Source: Desulfovibrio aminophilus DSM 12254
Lineage (GTDB): Bacteria > Desulfobacterota > Desulfovibrionia > Desulfovibrionales > Desulfovibrionaceae
Assembly: GCF_000422565.1 (NCBI RefSeq)
Contig: NZ_AUMA01000003.1
Span: 124,001 to 188,000 of the forward strand
Direction: 5' to 3'
Length of the DNA stretch: 64,000 nt
The notes beneath the pieces were generated by a model. It had not been told where the DNA came from, ran no database searches, and saw nothing but the letters and a program-made list of their open reading frames with translations. The position numbers and the translations under genes were made by a program. The number at the start of each line of letters is the position of its first letter. The first letter of the stretch is position 1. Below are positions 1 through 8,084 of this stretch, one piece after another.

Positions 1-1202
1 TGCCCCGCGCGGAACTGGAGGCCCGTTGGGCCAAGGTCCGCCGCTTCCTGGCCGAAACAGCGCCCGATGCGGGCGGCGTCCTGGCCTTTTCGCGCCTCAA
101 CGTCTACTACCTGTCCGGCGTCCTGGGCGCGGGCTGTTGCTGGCTTCCCCTGGAGGGTGAGCCGGTGCTCCTGCTGCGCAAGGGCCGGGAGCGGGCGTTG
201 CTGGAAAGCGCCCTGACTCGGATCGCCGCATTCAAATCCTACAAGGATCTTCCCGCGCTGGCCGCCGAGGCGGGCAGCCCGTTCAGCGAGGTGATCGCGG
301 CCGAGACCACCGGCCTGTCCTGGCAGTTGGGCCAGATGCTGGCCTCGCGCCTCTCCGACCGGCGTTTCGTCTCCGGCGACCTGGCCTTGAACTTGGCCCA
401 AAGCCTCAAGTCCGAATGGGAACTGAACATCCTGCGTCTGGCCGGGGAGCGCCACCATCAGGCCCTGCACGACATTCTGCCGGAGGTCATTCGGCCGGGC
501 ATGAGCGAACGGGAAATTTCCCATCTGGCTTGGCAGGTCTTCTTCACTTTGGGGCACCAGGGGCTCATGCGCATGAGCGCCTTCGGCGAGGAGATATTCC
601 TCGGCCACGTCTCGGCCGGGGATTCCGGCAACTATCCCAGCGTGTTCAACGGCCCCCTCGGCGTGCGCGGCGAACATCCGGCCGCGCCCTACATGGGCTA
701 CGCGGGCAAGCTCTGGAATCGGGGCGAACCCCTGGCCCTGGACATCGGCTTCGCCCTGGAGGGCTACTGCACGGACAAGACCCAGCTCTACTGGGCCGGG
801 GAGGAGGGCGAGATTCCCGAGGCCGCCCGTTCGGCCCACGCCTTCGCCATGGACGTGCAGGCCTGGGCCGCCGAGAATCTGCGGCCCGGCAACACCCCCG
901 AACACATCTGGCTGCATTGCCGGGATTGGGCCGCCAAGGCCGGGTTCGCCGAGGGCTTCATGGGTCTGGACGAAAACAAGGTGCCTTTCCTCGGGCACGG
1001 CATCGGCTTGGCCATCGACTGCTATCCGGCCATCGCCAAGGGTTTCGACCGGCCCATCGAGGCGGGCATGGTCTTCGCCCTGGAGCCCAAGATCGGCGTT
1101 CCCGGCCTGGGCATGGTCGGGGTGGAGAACACCTTCGAGGTCACGCCCTCGGGCGGGGTCTGCATCACCGGCGACGACTGCCGCATGCTCTGCATCGCTT
1201 AG
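1..1202 (+). CDS. M24-family Xaa-Pro peptidase, 5' end outside window
   Basis: The reading frame is open from base 3, so the start codon lies upstream of the window; the GTG at 165 is internal. The visible N-terminal part is a creatinase-like domain (VYYLSGV, then a basic segment). The C-terminal pita-bread catalytic domain shows the expected metal ligands in order: the two Asp of LDIGF...CTDKT, the His of GHGIGL, the Glu of ALEPKIG and the Glu of VENTF. Such enzymes cleave X-Pro dipeptides or peptide N termini in the cytoplasm with two divalent metals. The stop at 1202 overlaps the end of the convergent DUF2867 gene by 4 nt. Substrate (dipeptidase or aminopeptidase) cannot be decided from sequence. 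Confidence 0.88.
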   Translation, partial: PRAELEARWAKVRRFLAETAPDAGGVLAFSRLNVYYLSGVLGAGCCWLPLEGEPVLLLRKGRERALLESALTRIAAFKSYKDLPALAAEAGSPFSEVIAAETTGLSWQLGQMLASRLSDRRFVSGDLALNLAQSLKSEWELNILRLAGERHHQALHDILPEVIRPGMSEREISHLAWQVFFTLGHQGLMRMSAFGEEIFLGHVSAGDSGNYPSVFNGPLGVRGEHPAAPYMGYAGKLWNRGEPLALDIGFALEGYCTDKTQLYWAGEEGEIPEAARSAHAFAMDVQAWAAENLRPGNTPEHIWLHCRDWAAKAGFAEGFMGLDENKVPFLGHGIGLAIDCYPAIAKGFDRPIEAGMVFALEPKIGVPGLGMVGVENTFEVTPSGGVCITGDDCRMLCIA

Positions 1203-1705
1203 GGGAAGGCCCGCTCCACCGACCGGCACATGCCGAGGACCACGAGATGGTGGAAGGGTCGGATGAGGTTGAAATAGACCGGCCCGGTCCAGTGCTTGTA
1301 ATGGACCACGGTGAAGACCAGGAAGACGGCCGCGCCGTGGTCCCCCGAGCGGCGCTCCACCACGACCCTGGCCGCGAGGTGCTTGTCCTCGGCGATCCCG
1401 ACCCAGAGCCGATCCTCGCGGGACAGCTCGGTGGTGAAGAAGCGCAGTTTCCCGCCGGGCGTCAGGTCCACGTCCTGCTCCTCCAACGGAGCCGTGTCCA
1501 TGTGTTCCTGGCGCATGCCGAGCAGGCGCACGAGCCCGGCGCGAACGACATAGAGCCAGTCGAGCCAACGTGGGTGGTAGGAGATGAAGGCGGCCAGGAA
1601 GCCGCGCAACGACGTCCGCGCCCGCACCCGCTTCACGTCCACGTGGTCGGCCCCGGCGATCAGTTCCGCCAGCTCCGGCGTGGTGTCGGCGAAGCGGGTG
1701 CTCAT
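1199..1705 (-). CDS. DUF2867 family protein
   Basis: 168 residues. The ATG at 1705 is chosen because GGAGGAGG lies a few bases upstream; a longer frame back to 1867 runs through the AhpD-like gene and is a shadow. The C-terminal segment (KHWTGPVYFNLIRPFHH) is the hallmark I recognise for DUF2867, a small family of unknown function often fused to or beside NAD-binding epimerases. There is no signal peptide and no clear catalytic motif. The start overlaps the stop of the upstream AhpD-like gene (ATGA), so the two are translationally coupled and probably act together. The family assignment comes from memory of this motif. Confidence 0.75.
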   Translation of the reverse strand: MSTRFADTTPELAELIAGADHVDVKRVRARTSLRGFLAAFISYHPRWLDWLYVVRAGLVRLLGMRQEHMDTAPLEEQDVDLTPGGKLRFFTTELSREDRLWVGIAEDKHLAARVVVERRSGDHGAAVFLVFTVVHYKHWTGPVYFNLIRPFHHLVVLGMCRSVERAFP

Positions 1706-2052
1706 TGATCCTCCTCCCCGAAGGCCCGGTCCATGACTTCCAGGGCGAAGCGGGCCGAGACCGTGGCCGGTCCTCCGCCCATCTCCATGCCCACCTCCAC
1801 GGCCTCCAACACCTCCTCCCGCGTGGCTCCGCGGGCTACGGCCTGTTCGATGTGCCACTGCATGCACGACTCGCAGTCGATGACTACGGAGATGCCCACG
1901 GCGATGAGCTCCTTGGCCTTGCGCGGCAGGGCCCCGTCGGAATAGGCGGCCTTCTCCAGTTCCAGGAAGGCCGCGTAGGTCCGGGACTTGAGCCGCAACA
2001 GACGAGTGTGGGCCTTCTTGCGGGTGCGGGTGAGTTCCTCCAGACGATCCAT
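1702..2052 (-). CDS. Carboxymuconolactone decarboxylase / AhpD-like protein
   Basis: 116 residues. It has the AhpD-type redox motif CESCMQWH (CxxCxxxH) near residue 60, within a helical fold typical of carboxymuconolactone decarboxylase-like proteins. Members with this motif act as small thiol peroxidases or disulfide reductants; decarboxylase activity is unlikely given the CxxC. It is first of a two-gene unit with the DUF2867 gene and starts 9 bases from the end of the alcohol dehydrogenase gene on the same strand, so all three may be co-transcribed. Its specific electron donor is unknown. Confidence 0.85.
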   Translation of the reverse strand: MDRLEELTRTRKKAHTRLLRLKSRTYAAFLELEKAAYSDGALPRKAKELIAVGISVVIDCESCMQWHIEQAVARGATREEVLEAVEVGMEMGGGPATVSARFALEVMDRAFGEEDQ

Positions 2053-2061
2053 TTTCGCCTC

Positions 2062-3240
2062 CTATGCCGACAGGGCGTCTTCCAGGATGCGTTCCATGTC
2101 TTCCTGACCCATGTCGCCGGGGGTGGCAGCCAGCAGGCGGCTGTTGGTCTCCAGGGCGTTCTTGGCCAGGGCCGGGATGTCCTCGCGGGTCAGGCCGCAG
2201 TCGGCCAGTCGCGGAACGCCGAGTCCGGATTCCTCCATGAGCCGGGCCAGGGCCTTCAAGAAGCCTTCGGGACCGGCCTGATCCTCGCCGCAGCCCAGGG
2301 CCAGGGAGAGTTCGTCGAAGCGTTCCGGAGCCTTGGCCGCCAGATGGCGGAGGCAGGCCGGGGCGAGCATGACCAGACCCTCGCCGTGGGGCAGGTCCGG
2401 CTTGAGCGCCGAGAGCGCGTGCTCCAGGCCGTGCAGGATGGTGGTCGAGGACAGGGCCAAGCAGATGCCGCCGGAGCAGGAGGCCCAGGAAAGCACGGTG
2501 CGGAATTCGCGGTCGCTTCCGTCGGCCACGGCCCGGGGCAGGTGGTTGGCCACCAGATGCACGGCCTCCAGGGCGACCAGGTCGGTGAGCGGCTGACGGC
2601 GCAGGGAGAGAAAGCCCTCCACGGCGTGGAACAGGGCGTCCATGCCCGTGAGCGCGGTCAGGCGCGGGGGCATGGTCAAGGTCAGGTCCGGGTCCACCAC
2701 GGACAGGACCGGGGCCCCGGCCTCCACGCCCCAGGCCAGTTTCTCCGGGCTGCCGGTGCGGGTGATGACCGAGCGGTAGTTCATCTCCGAGCCCGTGCCC
2801 GCGGTGCTCGGCACGCAGACCAGGGGCAGGGGGGCGTTTTCCGGCTGTCTGCCGCCGCCGCTGCCGCCCTGCACGTAGTCCCAGACCGAGCCGGGGTTGC
2901 GGGCCATGACCGCCGCCGCTTTGGCCACGTCCAGGGGGCTGCCTCCGCCCAGACCGAGAATGAAGTCCGCCCCTGCCTCGCGGGCCAGGGCCGCCGCCTC
3001 GTCCACCTGATCCGATTCGGGATTGGGCCGCACCCGGTCGTAGACCATGCTGGCTACCCCGCGCGCAGCCAGGAGGGCCTGGACCCGCCCGAGGAAGCCG
3101 TGGCGGATCATGGAGCCGCCGGAACTGGTGACGATGAGCGCCTTGCGGCCCTTGGGCAGGTGGGGGGTGTCGCCCAGGCTCTCAAGGGAGCCGGGGCCGA
3201 AGAGCAGGCGCGTGGGCAGGAAAAACTGGAACAAAGGCAT
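2062..3240 (-). CDS. Iron-containing alcohol dehydrogenase (type III)
   Basis: 392 residues, full length for the family. The NAD(P)-binding glycine motif GGGSPLD is at residues 98-104. The metal ligands expected for group III dehydrogenases are Asp201 and His205 (MDALFHAVEGF), His270 (HGLEH) and His285 (LPHGEG). The protein would interconvert an alcohol and an aldehyde or ketone in the cytoplasm. Desulfovibrio genomes carry many such paralogues with ethanol, butanol or propanediol specificities, which sequence reading cannot separate. The DsbD gene upstream ends only 25 nt away, so read-through is possible. Confidence 0.92.
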   Translation of the reverse strand: MPLFQFFLPTRLLFGPGSLESLGDTPHLPKGRKALIVTSSGGSMIRHGFLGRVQALLAARGVASMVYDRVRPNPESDQVDEAAALAREAGADFILGLGGGSPLDVAKAAAVMARNPGSVWDYVQGGSGGGRQPENAPLPLVCVPSTAGTGSEMNYRSVITRTGSPEKLAWGVEAGAPVLSVVDPDLTLTMPPRLTALTGMDALFHAVEGFLSLRRQPLTDLVALEAVHLVANHLPRAVADGSDREFRTVLSWASCSGGICLALSSTTILHGLEHALSALKPDLPHGEGLVMLAPACLRHLAAKAPERFDELSLALGCGEDQAGPEGFLKALARLMEESGLGVPRLADCGLTREDIPALAKNALETNSRLLAATPGDMGQEDMERILEDALSA

Positions 3241-3265
3241 GAGAATCTCCTTCTGGTTTGGGAGG

Positions 3266-5071
3266 TCAGCGGCTCAAGGATGCGTCCAGGGCCTCGCGGA
3301 TGTCGCGGGTGGTGTAGAAGTCGCGCAGAACCAGGGGCTTGTCCGGGTTTCGGGCCGGGAAGACCGCCAGGACCGGAATGCTCTTGCCGCCGATGGCGCG
3401 CAACAGGGCCTCGCCGTCGGGATTGCTTTCGCTCAGGTCCACGCGAACCAGGGTCAGGTCGTAGCGTTCCCGCCAGGACGCCAGGTTGTCCGGGGTCAGT
3501 ACGGCCTGGTTCAAGACTTTGCAGGAGGGGCACCAGTCGGCGGTGAATTCCACGAACAAGGTGTTCTTGCCCAGGTCGTCGGCGAAGCTCTCGGCTTCGA
3601 AGTCGATCCAGTCGGTTTCCTGGCGGGGCTGAACGGCCCAGACGAAGGCAATCAGCACCACGGCCAGGGCCACCCCTCGCAGAATCAGGGCATTGAGACG
3701 GCCGGAAACCCGGGCGGCCCGTCCCACGAGCCAAGCCGCCGGAACCGTGAACCAGAGCAGGGTCAGGGCTGGGATGATCTGGTTCTCCGGCAGGATGTTC
3801 AGGAGATAGATGCAGGTGCCCATGAGGAAGAAGGCCACGGCCTTCTCGATGTGTCCGACCCAGGGGCCGGGTTTGGGCAGAATACGCACCAGTCCGGGAC
3901 TCGCCACCATGACCAGGTAGGGCGCGGCCATGCCCAGGCCGATGGAGAGGAAGACCGTGCTGATGACCAGCGGCGGCTGGAGCAGGGCCCAGCCCAGGAC
4001 GCCGCCCAGGAAGGGCCCGCTGCATGGGGTGGCCAGGAGCGTGGCCAGGACGCCGGTGAGGAACGCCTGGGTTCTCGGCCGGGTGGCCTGGCCGAATTTC
4101 ATGTCCACGATGGGCAGGGTGTAGAGGCCGAAAAGGGATAGGGACAGGGCAAAGAGGATTGCGGTCAGGGCCAGGACCGTGCCCGGCCGCTGGAACATCT
4201 GGCCCCAGGCCAGGCCGGTGCCGCCCAGGAGCAGGCTCAGGAAGAGGAAGTAGCAGAGCACGCCCAGGGCGAAGAAGAGGTTGTGCTCCCGGAATTGCTC
4301 CTGGCGGGGCAGGTGTGCGCCTCTGGATGCGCCGTGCAGCAGGGCCGTGAGCTTGAGGCTGACCACGGGCAGGACGCAGGGCATGAAGTTGAGCAGGAAA
4401 CCGGCCAGGAGCCCGAAGAGGATCGCCGGAAGCAGTGCCGATACCTCGCGTTCGGGTTGCAGGTAACTGGGCGAGAAGTCCCATTGGCGGGCGCTGCCCT
4501 CGGCCGGGGTCGAGGCTGGGAGCGGAGTGAGCACCGGGCCTCGCTCCAGGGCCTTGGCGAACAACGGCCACCAGCTTTCCTTTCCGCCGGGAGCCGGTGA
4601 TTCCCCGCCGGAATCGGCGGATACGTCCTGGTTCACCGGGAGACACTGATTGTCCGAGCAGAGCAGCAGGCTCAGGGACGCCTTGAGGCGGTATGGCGGC
4701 TTGGCTTCGGCTGGAAGCGGCACGAAGAGCGGCGTGGGGGTCGGATACGTCTCCACCTGGATTGAGCGGTCGGCCTTGTCGCGTTTCATCGTGCCCGGGG
4801 GGAAGAAGACCGGCAGCGGGCCGTAGCCCTCCAGTTCCACCGCCAGACGAGTCGGCAGGCCGACCACCGAGGCCCGATCGGAATAGACGTACCAGCCTTT
4901 GTGAGGCGTGAGTTGAAGCACGGCCAGGGCCCCGCCGCCGGGGTGCTTGTCCTGCCGCGGAGGTGTCAGGAAGCTCCAGTCCGTGGACAAGGGCAGGTCG
5001 CTCGCTTGGACTGGCTCCAAAAAGTTTTGAAAAAATATCAACAAAAACAGGATAATAAAAATTTTGCGCAT
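3266..5071 (-). CDS. dsbD: Thiol:disulfide interchange protein DsbD
   Basis: 601 residues from the ATG at 5071, chosen because it gives a proper signal peptide (MRKIFIILFLLIFFQ...VQA); the GTG at 5122 would add 17 odd residues. Three DsbD domains are visible: a periplasmic alpha domain with paired cysteines (CSDNQC), a membrane domain of about eight helices with the two essential cysteines (NFMPCVLP and TPCSGPF), and a C-terminal thioredoxin-like domain with CPSC. It passes electrons from cytoplasmic thioredoxin across the inner membrane to periplasmic disulfide isomerases and cytochrome c maturation factors, relevant in a cytochrome-rich sulfate reducer. The ribosome site (CGGGAAC) is weak. 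Confidence 0.93.
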   Translation of the reverse strand: MRKIFIILFLLIFFQNFLEPVQASDLPLSTDWSFLTPPRQDKHPGGGALAVLQLTPHKGWYVYSDRASVVGLPTRLAVELEGYGPLPVFFPPGTMKRDKADRSIQVETYPTPTPLFVPLPAEAKPPYRLKASLSLLLCSDNQCLPVNQDVSADSGGESPAPGGKESWWPLFAKALERGPVLTPLPASTPAEGSARQWDFSPSYLQPEREVSALLPAILFGLLAGFLLNFMPCVLPVVSLKLTALLHGASRGAHLPRQEQFREHNLFFALGVLCYFLFLSLLLGGTGLAWGQMFQRPGTVLALTAILFALSLSLFGLYTLPIVDMKFGQATRPRTQAFLTGVLATLLATPCSGPFLGGVLGWALLQPPLVISTVFLSIGLGMAAPYLVMVASPGLVRILPKPGPWVGHIEKAVAFFLMGTCIYLLNILPENQIIPALTLLWFTVPAAWLVGRAARVSGRLNALILRGVALAVVLIAFVWAVQPRQETDWIDFEAESFADDLGKNTLFVEFTADWCPSCKVLNQAVLTPDNLASWRERYDLTLVRVDLSESNPDGEALLRAIGGKSIPVLAVFPARNPDKPLVLRDFYTTRDIREALDASLSR

Positions 5072-5109
5072 GAAATGTTCCCGTTTCGCGAAAAATGCTG
5101 TCCCGATTG

Positions 5110-5138
5110 TTGACAAAAACACGGTCTGCGGCTAGTTA
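5110..5138 (+). promoter_or_regulatory. Sigma70-type promoter of tRNA-Lys
   Basis: TTGACA at 5110-5115, a 17-base spacer, then TAGTTA at 5133-5138. The tRNA begins 32 nt downstream. The promoter lies in the divergent space before dsbD. Confidence 0.7.
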
Positions 5139-5170
5139 CTCTTTCCCGTTGCACGTGAGTGCGGCGCTTC

Positions 5171-5246
5171 GGGTCACTAGCTCAATTGGCAGAGCAGCGG
5201 ACTCTTAATCCGGAGGTTCAAGGTTCGATTCCTTGGTGACCCACCA
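5171..5246 (+). tRNA. tRNA-Lys (anticodon CTT)
   Basis: 76 nt with a 7-bp acceptor stem (GGGTCAC with GTGACCC), discriminator A and encoded CCA at 5244-5246. The anticodon loop CTCTTAA gives CTT, reading AAG. The T arm GGTTCGATTCC is canonical. The top pair of the anticodon stem (27-43) would be G-G, a mismatch, with the other four pairs intact. Confidence 0.97.
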
Positions 5247-5256
5247 GGAAAACACG

Positions 5257-5290
5257 AAAAGCCGGCAGGTTGAAAAACCCGCCGGCTTTT
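5257..5290 (+). terminator. Rho-independent terminator after tRNA-Lys, bidirectional
   Basis: AAAAGCCGGC at 5257-5266 pairs with GCCGGCTTTT at 5281-5290 around a 14-nt loop. The flanking A and T runs let it work in both directions, so it may also end the TonB-like transcript coming from the right. Confidence 0.85.
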
Positions 5291-5479
5291 CTGCTTTTCG
5301 AACGTGGCGGAAAACCGTTTGTGCATCGTCATTCCGAACAGAAGGTCCGGCCGAGGGCCTGGACGTTGGGGTCATGCCGCGCTCAGTGCGCCGACATCGG
5401 TGTTCGAAGGGTTTTTACCCCCAACCGGGCGGGCTCGTCCAGCGCGGAGGCGGCGGAACGGAATGCGGCCCGGCCCGGT

Positions 5480-6226
5480 TCAACGCAGGCTGAAACTGAC
5501 GGGCACGAGCATCCAGACCGCCACGGCCCGCCCCCGCAGCATGCCCGGGCTGAACTCCCAGCGCGAAACCGCATTGACGGCCGCCTGTTCGAAATATCCC
5601 GAAGGCTCGGCTTCGACCACTTCGATGTCGCGGACGCGGCCGTCGGACCCGACGAGAAACCTCACCACCACCTTGCCGCTGACTCCCTGTCTGCGGGCCG
5701 CCTGGGGATAGTCCGGGTCGACTCTACGCAGCAGGCGCGGCGGGCGTTCCACCTGGCCAGGGCCGTAGGTGTCCTGGCCGTTGCCCGCGCCATGACCATG
5801 GATTCGTCCTTCCGTCGACCGGGACGTGTCCGGCGCGGTGCTGGGCGCGGAGGCGGATTCGCTGTTTTTCGAGGGGAGCTGGCCCTTCTCGGGGACTGAT
5901 GGCGGTGCGGATTCCGGCTGCAACGGCTTCGCGGTTCGGGACGCTGTTTCGGCGGGTTTCCCTGAAACGGGTGGCCTGGCGGGATCGGGTGTGGTTGCCG
6001 AGTATCCGCCGTCACCACCATCCGTGTTCCGGCCGAAAGCCGTCAGGTCCATCTCATAGGTGGGGACGTCTCCGGATTCGTCGAGTCCCGAGGGCATGGC
6101 CAGAAGCAGCGCCAGGGCCAGGGCGTGCAGGCCGAGGGCCAGCAGGGCGGCCGAGAGACCGAAACCCCAGGTGTTTTTGCTCCGCCCCGCGAAGGCCGGG
6201 GGAGGGATGCCCGGCCCTCCGGTCAC
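5480..6226 (-). CDS. TonB-family energy transducer
   Basis: 248 residues. One membrane anchor near residues 20-44 (GFGLSAALLALGLHALALALLLAM) is followed by a long Pro/Ser/Ala-rich periplasmic spacer and a C-terminal TonB domain: VDPDYPQAARRQGVSGKVVVRF, then the conserved AVNAVSRWEFSPG. It would span the periplasm and pass proton-motive energy from an ExbBD pair to an outer-membrane receptor. No ExbB, ExbD or receptor gene lies next to it in this window. The spacer is less Lys/Pro-repetitive than E. coli TonB, as is usual in this group. Confidence 0.88.
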   Translation of the reverse strand: MTGGPGIPPPAFAGRSKNTWGFGLSAALLALGLHALALALLLAMPSGLDESGDVPTYEMDLTAFGRNTDGGDGGYSATTPDPARPPVSGKPAETASRTAKPLQPESAPPSVPEKGQLPSKNSESASAPSTAPDTSRSTEGRIHGHGAGNGQDTYGPGQVERPPRLLRRVDPDYPQAARRQGVSGKVVVRFLVGSDGRVRDIEVVEAEPSGYFEQAAVNAVSRWEFSPGMLRGRAVAVWMLVPVSFSLR

Positions 6227-6309
6227 GCCGGGGACCTCGCCGACCGCCGAGCTGGGCGCTGGCGACGCGCCGTGTTTGCTGCTATGGGGAAGACATCGGG
6301 AGGTCCATC

Positions 6310-6597
6310 ATGCGCATGGTCATGCTGCTGTTGGCGGTGCTTGCCACCGTTTCCCCTGCCTGGGCCCTGGAACGGGGTGTGGCCGGGACGGCGGAAACGT
6401 CTGCGGAGTCGCTGGCGGCGGATGGTCCCGGCTGCTGCAGTTTCAACGGCGGGGTTTGCGGTTGCCGAGGCGGACGCGTGGTCTGCTGCGACAGAACCCT
6501 GAGCACGTCTTGTCACTGCTTCCGCGACGATGCCGAACCGGCCGCCCCGCTCCTCTGCCGTGCAGCCGACGCGCCGAATGTGCCTGTGTCCCGCTGA
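6310..6597 (+). CDS. Small secreted cysteine-rich protein
   Basis: 95 residues. ATG at 6310 is preceded by GGGAGG at good spacing. A signal peptide (MRMVMLLLAVLATVSPAWA) precedes a mature part with nine cysteines in a compact pattern: GCCSFNGGVCGC, then VVCC and SCHC, and a later single Cys. The CCS-x-x-GGV-CGC pattern resembles small exported proteins in other proteobacteria whose function is unknown to me. It lies divergent from the TonB-like gene and convergent with the sulfur-metabolism gene. Metal binding or a disulfide-knotted periplasmic role are both possible. Confidence 0.7.
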   Translation: MRMVMLLLAVLATVSPAWALERGVAGTAETSAESLAADGPGCCSFNGGVCGCRGGRVVCCDRTLSTSCHCFRDDAEPAAPLLCRAADAPNVPVSR

Positions 6598-6620
6598 CGC
6601 CCCTTCTTTCTTCACGTCCC

Positions 6621-8000
6621 TCACGACTCCACGGGGAAGCCCGCCCGGGTCCAGGCCAACATGCCGCCCGCCAGGACGCTCACGTCGGCCGCGCCCGTCC
6701 GGCGCAGAAAGGAGGCCGCGATGTTCGAGCGGTAGCCCGAGGCGCAGTAGATCACGGCTTCACCCTCGGGATGGGGCAGTCTGCCTTCCAGAAGGTCCGA
6801 GAGCGGCGCGCGCCGGGCTCCCGGAATGACCCCCTGGCCCCACTCGGCGGGAGTGCGCACGTCCAGGACGAGCGGGGCTCCATCGGCGTCGAGGCGGGCC
6901 TTGAGCCGTTGCGCGGGCGTCAGCGCCAGCGTGTCCACCGGGCGTCCGGAATAGACCCAGGAGCCGATGCTCCCGGACAGGTATCCGTAAATGTTGTCGT
7001 AGCCGATGCGGTGCAACTCCGTGGTCATGGTCTCGTAGGCCGCGTCATCCGGGGTCACCAGCAGAATGTCGCTCTCCGGGGCCACCACCATGCCCACCCA
7101 GTTGGCCAGTTGCCGTTCCAGGCCGATGTTCAGCGAACCGGGGATGTGCATGCCGCCGAAGGCCGCCGCGTCGCGGCAGTCGATGACCACGGTGCCGCTC
7201 TTCATGTAGGCCTCGAACTGGTCCGGGCTCATGGCCCGGTCCACTGGGCAGCGGTCCAGGAGCGGAGCCCCCTTGGCGTTGGTGGCGATGATGTGGGTGA
7301 AGCTTTTGGGCCGGACGGGCAGATTGGCGAGAAGGGCCTCGCGGAAGGATTCCAGGGTTTCGTGTCGGAGCATGGGGTTGCCGAGGCGCTCGAAACCCAG
7401 GGTCGTGCTCGGCTTGGAACTGAGGCCCCGGCCGCAGAGTGAGCCCATGCCGTGGGAGGGGAAGACCTCCAGGTGATCCGGGCAGTTTCCCAGGGTTTCG
7501 CGCAGGCTGCGCCAGAGGTTGCGCACTTGTTCCTCCAGGAGTTCGCCCCCGGCCAGGTCCGGCCGCCCGACGTCGCCCACGAAGAGCAGATCGCCGGAGA
7601 GGAGCATCCAGGGCTCCTCGCTGCGCGCGGTATCCGTCAGCAACAGGGAGATGGCGTGGGGCGTGTGCCCCGGTGTGGAGAGTACGGTGAGCCTGGCCGC
7701 TCCGAAGGTGAGCACGTCGCCGTGGCGCAGGGGCCGGAAGGCGAAGGACACGGGCGAACCTTCGCCCATGAGGATTTCCGCACCGGTGCGAGAGGCCAGT
7801 TCATGGGCTCCGCTGACGTGGTCGGCGTGGAGATGCGTGTCCACCACATGCGTGATGCGCATGCCCTCCTCGCGGGCGATGTCGAGGTAGACCTGCACGT
7901 CGCGGCGGGGATCAACGACGGCCATGACCTTGGCGGCCGGACAGCCAACGGCATAGGACAGACAGCCTAGGCCGGGTGTCGCTATCTGTTGGAAATACAT
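6621..8000 (-). CDS. Metallo-beta-lactamase-fold hydrolase fused to two rhodanese domains (persulfide dioxygenase-like)
   Basis: 459 residues. The N-terminal MBL domain has the metal motif THLHADHVSGA (about residues 55-65) typical of ETHE1/glyoxalase II-like persulfide dioxygenases. Two rhodanese-like domains follow. The last ends in an intact active-site loop YCASGYRS; the first (VVIDCRDAAAFGGMH) has no Cys where the catalytic loop should be (ILLVTPDDAA) and looks inactive. Such fusions oxidise glutathione or protein persulfide and move sulfane sulfur to an acceptor in the cytoplasm. Start supported by AGGAGT upstream of 8000. Confidence 0.85.
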   Translation of the reverse strand: MYFQQIATPGLGCLSYAVGCPAAKVMAVVDPRRDVQVYLDIAREEGMRITHVVDTHLHADHVSGAHELASRTGAEILMGEGSPVSFAFRPLRHGDVLTFGAARLTVLSTPGHTPHAISLLLTDTARSEEPWMLLSGDLLFVGDVGRPDLAGGELLEEQVRNLWRSLRETLGNCPDHLEVFPSHGMGSLCGRGLSSKPSTTLGFERLGNPMLRHETLESFREALLANLPVRPKSFTHIIATNAKGAPLLDRCPVDRAMSPDQFEAYMKSGTVVIDCRDAAAFGGMHIPGSLNIGLERQLANWVGMVVAPESDILLVTPDDAAYETMTTELHRIGYDNIYGYLSGSIGSWVYSGRPVDTLALTPAQRLKARLDADGAPLVLDVRTPAEWGQGVIPGARRAPLSDLLEGRLPHPEGEAVIYCASGYRSNIAASFLRRTGAADVSVLAGGMLAWTRAGFPVES

Positions 8001-8084
8001 AAGGACTCCTGTTGATGGGTGATGTCGCCATAAGGAGTCATTGTACCATCACCCGCCGCCGATGCAATGCGGTGGCCTGGGAAA

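Noticed and set aside
416-1708. Long plus-strand frame over the M24 gene and beyond
   Set aside because: Composition is the Arg/Gly/Pro-rich pattern of an out-of-frame reading of GC-rich DNA, with no ribosome site or motif; the M24 frame explains the region.
1705-3546. 613-codon plus-strand frame opposite the alcohol dehydrogenase
   Set aside because: It is the antisense shadow of three genes with clear motifs on the minus strand.
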